Shown: one piece after another, positions 60,301-64,000 of the stretch
How positions within the stretch are numbered: the first letter of the stretch is position 1
How the letters are laid out: every line of letters starts with the position of its first letter
Assembly (NCBI GenBank): GCA_937890005.1
Contig: CALBZA010000075.1
Span: 1-64,000, forward strand
Reading direction: 5' to 3'
DNA length: 64,000 nt
Source of the DNA: an uncultured Verrucomicrobia subdivision 3 bacterium
GTDB taxonomy: Bacteria > Verrucomicrobiota > Verrucomicrobiia > Limisphaerales > DASXHY01
Program-made: the position numbers and the translations under genes
Notes under the pieces: generated by a model
Told to the model about the DNA's origin: nothing
Databases searched by the model: none
Seen by the model: only the letters and a program-made list of their open reading frames with translations

Positions 60301-61470
60301 GCTGTAAGTGCTCGGTCCGGCCAGCGTCAGGGTGCCCGCACCCAGTTTGGTGAGCGTGCCGCCAGAGCTGGTCAGTCCAGCTTCATCAACGAACGAAACG
60401 TTCTGTCCGGCCGTGTCGATCGTATATTTCTGTCCCGCATCCGTGCTGAAACGCGCGGAATAATCGTAGGTGTTATTAACGCTGTATTTCAGCGCGCCAC
60501 CCGCGAACCGGATGGTTCCAAAGGCGCCGAGAGGACCGGAAACGCCCGGATTCTCCGCACCGCCAACAACCAGTTCACCACCGGCCAGCACAGTGTCACC
60601 AAAATAGGAACTCTGGCCCGAAAGTGTCAGCGTTCCATTGCTTACAACCAGAGATCCGCCGCCTGAGATAACGCCGGAAAGCGTTTCCGCGTCGCCAGCA
60701 GCATCAAAGACAAAGGTCCCGTTCAGCGAAATGGTCTGGTTGCCGAGACGCGGATGAGACCCCTTCAGGATCAGGGTTCCGCCATTGATGTTGACAGGAC
60801 TGTCGATGCCGTTCGCCCCCAGAAAACCGGTGGGCGTCCAGATCAATCGGCCCGGACCGTCGAGCTGAATAAGCATCCCCGCGCCGTTGTCGTTGACCAT
60901 GTAGCTGTTCGCAATCCAGTCGCCCTCGCCGCTGAAACCCAAGGTCCAGGCAGCACCGCCGCCGGCCGTGTAGCGGATCCAGGGATTGATCGTCGCCGGA
61001 TTTGTAGAATTGTTGATCAGTGAATGGAATGCGGCGGTGGGGCGGCCAATCCATTCCAGCCGATTTGCAGCGCTCAAGCCACCGAACGAAAACGCCCCTG
61101 CGCCGGGTTCAATGGTGATATTGTAAATCGCAATCGGAGCGGAATTCGGCGACAGAGTCGTTTGAATGCTGACAGGACTGGTTTGGGTACCAGCCAGATA
61201 AAGGTGAATGCCAGATTGACCGAATCCGCTCTGCAACGTGTTCATGTTGTAGATCAGATTGAGCGGCCCTGGAACACTGCCGTCCCACATCGCCGTATCT
61301 TCGGTTGCGGTGTTCGGCAATGTGCCGCCCCAGTTTGTTGCGGCACCAATTTCCACACCGGTGCCATTGCCACCCGTCCACGTGTAAGTTGCTTGGCCGA
61401 ATGCGGGCGGTATGGCGAGACAGCCAGCCGCCACAGTCATCCATTTTAGGATTCTGAGTTTTTTGTTCAT
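57394..61470 (-). CDS. Autotransporter-associated beta-strand repeat surface protein
   Basis: The 1358-residue exported protein has a signal peptide (W-M-T-V-A-A-G-C-L-A-I-P-P-A-F-G-Q). The body is made of about a dozen repeats of the PATR type, such as L-V-L-T-G-N-N-T-Y-S-G-G-T-T-I-S-A-G-T and L-T-L-A-G-P-S-T-Y-S-G-A-T-T-V. They form a right-handed beta-helix rich in Gly, Thr, Ser and Asn. No autotransporter barrel is present; instead the protein ends with the C-terminal module shared by other exported proteins of the window (L-A-W-P-T-N-R-G-W-T-L-Q-T, F-F-R). It likely sits on the cell surface, perhaps as an adhesin for plant polymers, given its place among xylan genes. Confidence 0.9.
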   Translation of the reverse strand: MNKKLRILKWMTVAAGCLAIPPAFGQATYTWTGGNGTGVEIGAATNWGGTLPNTATEDTAMWDGSVPGPLNLIYNMNTLQSGFGQSGIHLYLAGTQTSPVSIQTTLSPNSAPIAIYNITIEPGAGAFSFGGLSAANRLEWIGRPTAAFHSLINNSTNPATINPWIRYTAGGGAAWTLGFSGEGDWIANSYMVNDNGAGMLIQLDGPGRLIWTPTGFLGANGIDSPVNINGGTLILKGSHPRLGNQTISLNGTFVFDAAGDAETLSGVISGGGSLVVSNGTLTLSGQSSYFGDTVLAGGELVVGGAENPGVSGPLGAFGTIRFAGGALKYSVNNTYDYSARFSTDAGQKYTIDTAGQNVSFVDEAGLTSSGGTLTKLGAGTLTLAGPSTYSGATTVSAGKLVFQGTKSGNGTISVADNAAVAVFATGSQVTPSTLTLGTVVGAILEFESISSTTVAPLAAGTITAAGTVTINVNSGSMSPGNSYPLLSWTSGSAPAVTLGILNGFIGNLTTNGNSIRLNVTESAYRWTGNNNGSWDTTTANNWQRDGSPVLFANGGSAVFDDTVTGTTDVTVSGTVLPATVTFNNGNSSYTLATSVGSGIGGTATVTKTGNGTVVLNGGGSTYTGATIINNGTLSVSSLNNGGVASDIGSASSSAANLSLNGGTLQYTGGGATSDRSFTLGLSGGIVDGSGAGNLHLSATSLGYSGNGPRTLTLSGTAASNSLAANIVDNGGATALTKNGSGTWVLTGTNTYSGLTTIANGVLQVGAGGASGTIGTGSIVNNARLVFNRTGTVTVGSAISGSGAVTNAGPGTLVLTGNNTYSGGTTISAGTVQVGDGGATGSLHDNSGIVNNGLLVFNSTSPITLNQFFSVVSGTGNIWVRSTGLVKVSAANTYTGWVLIDPGATFQPFEGNQGQFVGSVITNNGTLFLTGQEAPATRGFTNNIVGTGRVLKENNNQNEGWIIFAGNNTYSGGTFLAGGGISLGDGVTPGVGSIVGPVVFTNTATQFKNPRRLVFNRPDDYVFTNTVISVVTDGSAVQDQGALRHMGPGVLTLAGNISYPGTTTIDPGMTLIVGTGGTSGSIGTGEVVNDGFFVVNKSSDTTIPGTISGSGSLVKMGTGILTLGGNGTYFGETTVSNGTLFINNNHAASQVLVYGGTLGGTGTISGPVTTEVGTKLAAGASPTSIGTLTFNNFLSINGDVAVKVNRSLAQSNDVFVVNGGVFKTGGGTLTVANLGPDLVVGDKFYLFSQPVSGAAAFTITGGDATWQNNLEVDGSITATSVTPSINKNPPVVQVSVSGNVLSLAWPTNRGWTLQTNSVGIAASSQWFPYPGSETITNVNFTVDPTRTNVFFRMVYTNTP

Positions 61471-61647
61471 GGGGTTTTTGGTTGGTTTTTCGTTCTGCTT
61501 GTGTTGATGGGAAAGTTTTCAATAACAGCAGCTCCTGCTGCGAAGACGCCAAACCGTTGCCTGCAAGCGAGATAAATGTTCATTGCTTGATTTATGGCCA
61601 GGACTGAGGGTCGATGGACGACTCTATGAGGGTTTAAAGCAGGGAAC

Positions 61648-61667
61648 CATACGATGTACGTCGTATG
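61648..61667. promoter_or_regulatory. Dyad CATACGA-TGTACG-TCGTATG, candidate operator
   Basis: Perfect 7-base arms around a near-palindromic centre lie 178 bases upstream of the start of the beta-strand-repeat gene. The symmetry and length suit a LacI- or GntR-type dimer site. No such regulator gene is in the window. Confidence 0.4.
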
Positions 61668-61864
61668 TCATGTTTGGATTGTCAGGGGTCCCTCACAGCA
61701 AACACACAACAGACATATCGACGATCTGGGAAGGCTCGGTGGGAATCCTGCAGCACAAATTGGCTTTTGCGCCTGTTGAAAGCCCCTTTACCGTCGCTCG
61801 CTTCAACGGGGAAATTCTGAATCTGGAACGGCAGACCTGAAATATGTGCCTGCGATTCGGGCAG

Positions 61865-61907
61865 AAATAAACAAAATGCTTCGGCGGATTTCTCCACCGA
61901 AGCATTT
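61865..61907 (-). terminator. Intrinsic terminator after the GH10 xylanase gene
   Basis: Arms aaatgcttcggcgga (61874-61888) and tccaccgaagcattt (61893-61907) form a 15-base stem with one G-U wobble and a 4-base loop. On the minus strand the hairpin is followed by 'tgtttatttctg'. It starts 31 bases after the xylanase stop. Confidence 0.8.
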
Positions 61908-61937
61908 CCAGTCCGAAAGCCGCGCCCCCGGAAGGGG

Positions 61938-63143
61938 TTACTGGACCTGGGCAGCCTTGATCACGGCATCGAACGCCGGTTTTGGCTGGTTGTTGGCGTC
62001 GAACAACAACGGACGTCCATCCGCACGCCACGACACTCCGTCATTCACGCCCCAGAACGTCACCATCTTCACATGCTCGCGATGTTTCACGAACAATTTG
62101 AAAAGATTGGCGTATTGGTCGGCCAGCTTGCGATTGGCGTCATCGACCAGCCCGCCCTGCGTGGTGGCGTTGTTCTCTGAAATATCCGCGCTGTTGCTGC
62201 GCTGACCGCCACGGGCGCCGTTCACGTCAAGTTCCGTGATGTGAATGGGCAATCCAAGTGAAGCCAGTTCGGTCAGCGTCCGCTCCATGCCCTCGTACGA
62301 CGGTGACGTAACCGAAACGTGCGTCTGCGATCCGATCGCATGAATCGGCACGTTCTGCGCCTGCAACGACTTGACCAGGGCGATGCACTTCGCCCGCTTG
62401 GCCGGATTCTCGAGGCCATAATCGTTGTAGCGAAGGATCGCATCCGGATCGGCCTCATGGGCGTATTCAAATGCCTTGGCGATGAAATCGGGACCGATGA
62501 TGTCCAGCCAGAGCGAGTTTCGCAGGATGTTCGTTCCCCCGTCGGAAAGCGCCTCGTTCACAACATCCCAGCACTTGATCTTGCCCTTGTAACGTCCGAC
62601 CACCGTGTGAATGTGCTCCCGCATGCGGGCGAGCAATTCCTCCCGCGACGCGCGCGGACCGCCGAAACCGCGACGGCCGCCAAAACGAGGCTGCGAATCG
62701 GCAGCAACCGGCGGCGGATTGGTTCCCGCGAAAACCCATCCCGGCGTCTGCCCATGCCAGACCAGCGTGTGTCCGATGATGTACATGTTGTTTCGGACTC
62801 CGAATTCCACGAAAGCGTCCGCCGGTCCGAAGTCGTATCCATCCGGTCCTGCATTGGGATGGATCATCTCCCATTTCAAATCGTTTTCGGGTGCGATCTG
62901 ATTGAACTGTTCCAACACCACCGCCGTGTCTGCCTTAACCTGTTCCAGCGTTCGGTTCACGTTGTTTGCCCGTGCATCGTTGCCGAGGGCAATCGGACGA
63001 TTGATGGCCACGCCGACAAGGAAATGATCTTTGTAAGCGTCCTTGAGTTTAGGACGGTCTGCTGCCTGAGCGACCCCGATTAAACCAACAACGAACGCCG
63101 ACAAGAGGCGGACGCGCATACCGCGATGCAAAAAAGTTTTCAT
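61938..63143 (-). CDS. GH10 endo-1,4-beta-xylanase
   Basis: The 401-residue secreted enzyme cuts the xylan backbone. It has a signal peptide (V-R-L-L-S-A-F-V-V-G-L-I-G-V-A-Q-A-A). The TIM-barrel then shows G-H-T-L-V-W-H-G-Q-T-P near 130, the acid/base E197 in W-D-V-V-N-E-A, Y-N-D-Y-G, Q-T-H-V near 275, the nucleophile E304 in I-T-E-L-D-V, and the terminal F-W-G-V-N-D-G-V-S-W. An Arg/Gly/Phe-rich loop (R-F-G-G-R-R-G-F-G-G-P-R, about 152-163) is unusual. It lies 53 bases behind the truncated GH43 gene and is followed by a terminator, so the two probably form one operon. Confidence 0.95.
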   Translation of the reverse strand: MKTFLHRGMRVRLLSAFVVGLIGVAQAADRPKLKDAYKDHFLVGVAINRPIALGNDARANNVNRTLEQVKADTAVVLEQFNQIAPENDLKWEMIHPNAGPDGYDFGPADAFVEFGVRNNMYIIGHTLVWHGQTPGWVFAGTNPPPVAADSQPRFGGRRGFGGPRASREELLARMREHIHTVVGRYKGKIKCWDVVNEALSDGGTNILRNSLWLDIIGPDFIAKAFEYAHEADPDAILRYNDYGLENPAKRAKCIALVKSLQAQNVPIHAIGSQTHVSVTSPSYEGMERTLTELASLGLPIHITELDVNGARGGQRSNSADISENNATTQGGLVDDANRKLADQYANLFKLFVKHREHVKMVTFWGVNDGVSWRADGRPLLFDANNQPKPAFDAVIKAAQVQ

Positions 63144-63196
63144 AAAATATTTCTAACAATCTGCCGAGCGCCTTCCAGCGTGCCGCCAGTCATCAC

Positions 63197-64000
63197 TCAA
63201 TTCCTTTCAATTTTGTCGCTGATCCGGAAGTAATCGAAATCAGCGTAACCGCCCGATTCTTTCGTTGCGAAGTTGAACAGTCCGTACCGATAGCCCATAA
63301 AATGCGGAATCGTGTAGCTCATCCTCAGTTCGCTTCCGATAGCCGTCCAGGCTTTGCCGTCCAGGCTGTAGAAGAAGCGGGCCCGGTCAGTCCGATTCCG
63401 AAAATCGCAATCGGCTCTGAAATAAACCACGCGCTGATTCACCGGCACTCGCTCCACTTCCCTGGCCGTGCTGGAACGATCCTGCCGCGAAGCCGGCTGT
63501 GCCGTCATCATCACGATAAAATTCGTCCCGCCTTCAACCTTCACTCCAACCAAACCGTAATCGCGTTGCAACAAGGCGAGCCCGGCAAAATCGCCATCCT
63601 TCATTCCGCTGACATCCACTGCCGTGTTGGCGGAGCATTCCGGACCAATCGTCCGCTGCGTAAGCGTATTGCGCGCTGCAAGGAAATGCGGATCCGTGCG
63701 GCCGGTGGTCAATCGCAGGAAACCCGCGCGCTCAGTAAGCGACCAGTGCTTGTTGTCCGGATTGTGATTCCACTGCCAGGCCAGCGGGAGAGGACGATCA
63801 CCGGCTTTCCGATCGAATTCATCCGACGACACAATTCCTGGAATCAAACTCTTGTTCGCCGGAAGATCGAGGGTCATGGGAACCTTCCCGTCGATGCCGA
63901 GCACCGGCCAGCCATCCTCCCATTTCACCGGCACGATAAACGGAATTCGCCCCACGGCACCGCAATCCTGAAACAGATATGCGAACCATTCGCCGTTCGG
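63197..64000 (-). CDS. GH43-family beta-xylosidase, C-terminal part (cut by window end)
   Basis: The frame is open to the window end without a start of its own. The first codons there read G-E-W-F-A-Y-L-F-Q-D-C-G, continuing to G-R-I-P-F-I-V-P-V-K-W-E-D-G-W-P, typical of the last blade of GH43 xylosidases. The following C-terminal beta-sandwich (L-P-L-A-W-Q-W-N-H-N-P-D-N, then Y-S-L-D-G-K-A-W) is the concanavalin-like domain found at the end of such enzymes. About 268 residues are visible; the catalytic residues lie beyond the edge. It probably removes xylose from xylo-oligomers and is co-transcribed with the GH10 gene. The GTG at 63953-63955 is internal and not its start. Confidence 0.88.
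   Translation of the reverse strand, partial: PNGEWFAYLFQDCGAVGRIPFIVPVKWEDGWPVLGIDGKVPMTLDLPANKSLIPGIVSSDEFDRKAGDRPLPLAWQWNHNPDNKHWSLTERAGFLRLTTGRTDPHFLAARNTLTQRTIGPECSANTAVDVSGMKDGDFAGLALLQRDYGLVGVKVEGGTNFIVMMTAQPASRQDRSSTAREVERVPVNQRVVYFRADCDFRNRTDRARFFYSLDGKAWTAIGSELRMSYTIPHFMGYRYGLFNFATKESGGYADFDYFRISDKIERN

Larger units (their letters stand above)
61471..61937. other. Intergenic leader region of the beta-strand-repeat gene
   Basis: This 467-base gap holds a xylanase terminator at its right end and a 20-base dyad near its middle, both listed separately. Short open frames occur on both strands, but none has a ribosome site or a protein-like composition. The bases 61471-61640 next to the gene start probably carry its promoter and leader. 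The T-rich stretch 61475-61505 (minus strand A-rich) lies right before the ATG. Confidence 0.5.

Noticed and set aside
57394..61470. Repetitive DNA that might be read as a CRISPR or satellite array
   Set aside because: The periodicity follows protein repeats of unequal length in one long open frame with a signal peptide; there are no constant direct repeats with unique spacers.
61583..61840. Open frame of 85 codons in the gap before the beta-strand-repeat gene
   Set aside because: No ribosome site, no signal or motif, and it covers the dyad; small frames of this length are expected by chance.

Overview
The window is GC-rich DNA that looks like a chromosome segment of a verrucomicrobium, most likely of the Pedosphaera/Limisphaerales type (subdivision 3). 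This is an inference from gene style: large secreted proteins that end in a shared beta-rich module (L.W....g..Y.v......l..W......FFR), autotransporter-type beta-strand repeats, CotH/lamin-tail proteins, PA14-bearing histidine kinases, DUF2934 and DUF5679 proteins, and several families of short intergenic repeats (forms of 'atccgtggttgaaaag', 'cactcacccacttacc', 'ttggagcttggaactt'). I see no rRNA, tRNA, CRISPR array, prophage or intact insertion sequence.

Region 1 (1-7400) holds a large secreted protein of possible Verru_Chthon type, MTA phosphorylase (mtnP), a ferritin-like protein with a DUF2934 protein, and a secreted subtilase with a P-domain. Region 2 (7400-17500) is a heavy-metal efflux locus. 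A three-gene regulator (small anti-sigma-like membrane protein, periplasmic metal-sensor-like protein, ECF sigma factor) has the order of cnrY-cnrX-cnrH of Cupriavidus. It is followed by three small Cys/His-rich secreted proteins and a TolC/CusB/CusA-type tripartite pump. The two transcription units share a promoter-like motif with identical spacing, and the RND pump carries an extra C-terminal DUF3347 domain.

Region 3 (17500-23000) is an iron-uptake locus: AraC regulator, TonB-dependent siderophore receptor, PiuC/YbiX-type Fe(II) dioxygenase and a PepSY membrane protein. Region 4 (23000-30600) is housekeeping: trpA, mannose-1-phosphate guanylyltransferase, rnhA, a PGPGW membrane protein, pheT (with two intergenic-type repeats lodged in frame), an HD protein, a His-rich secreted protein and a PPOX-fold protein. 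Region 5 (30700-37100) holds a secreted metzincin protease and a three-gene membrane complex (OmpA-like, MotA/ExbB-like, MotB/ExbD-like coiled coil) that I cannot match to a described system.

Region 6 (37400-41800) has an acyl-CoA ligase, a DUF5679 zinc ribbon behind an attenuator-like hairpin, a tandem nucleoside-diphosphate-kinase protein, and a compact restriction-modification pair (BglII-like nuclease plus MT-A70 methylase). Region 7 (41800-64000) is plant-polysaccharide degradation: a NarL-type response regulator, GH9 glucanase and a large sensor kinase, then a long minus-strand series of SGNH hydrolase, CotH/lamin-tail protein, CE1-like esterase, GH43, beta-strand-repeat surface protein, GH10 xylanase and a GH43 xylosidase cut by the window end. 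Together these suggest a xylan/glucan-degrading bacterium with a metal-responsive efflux system.
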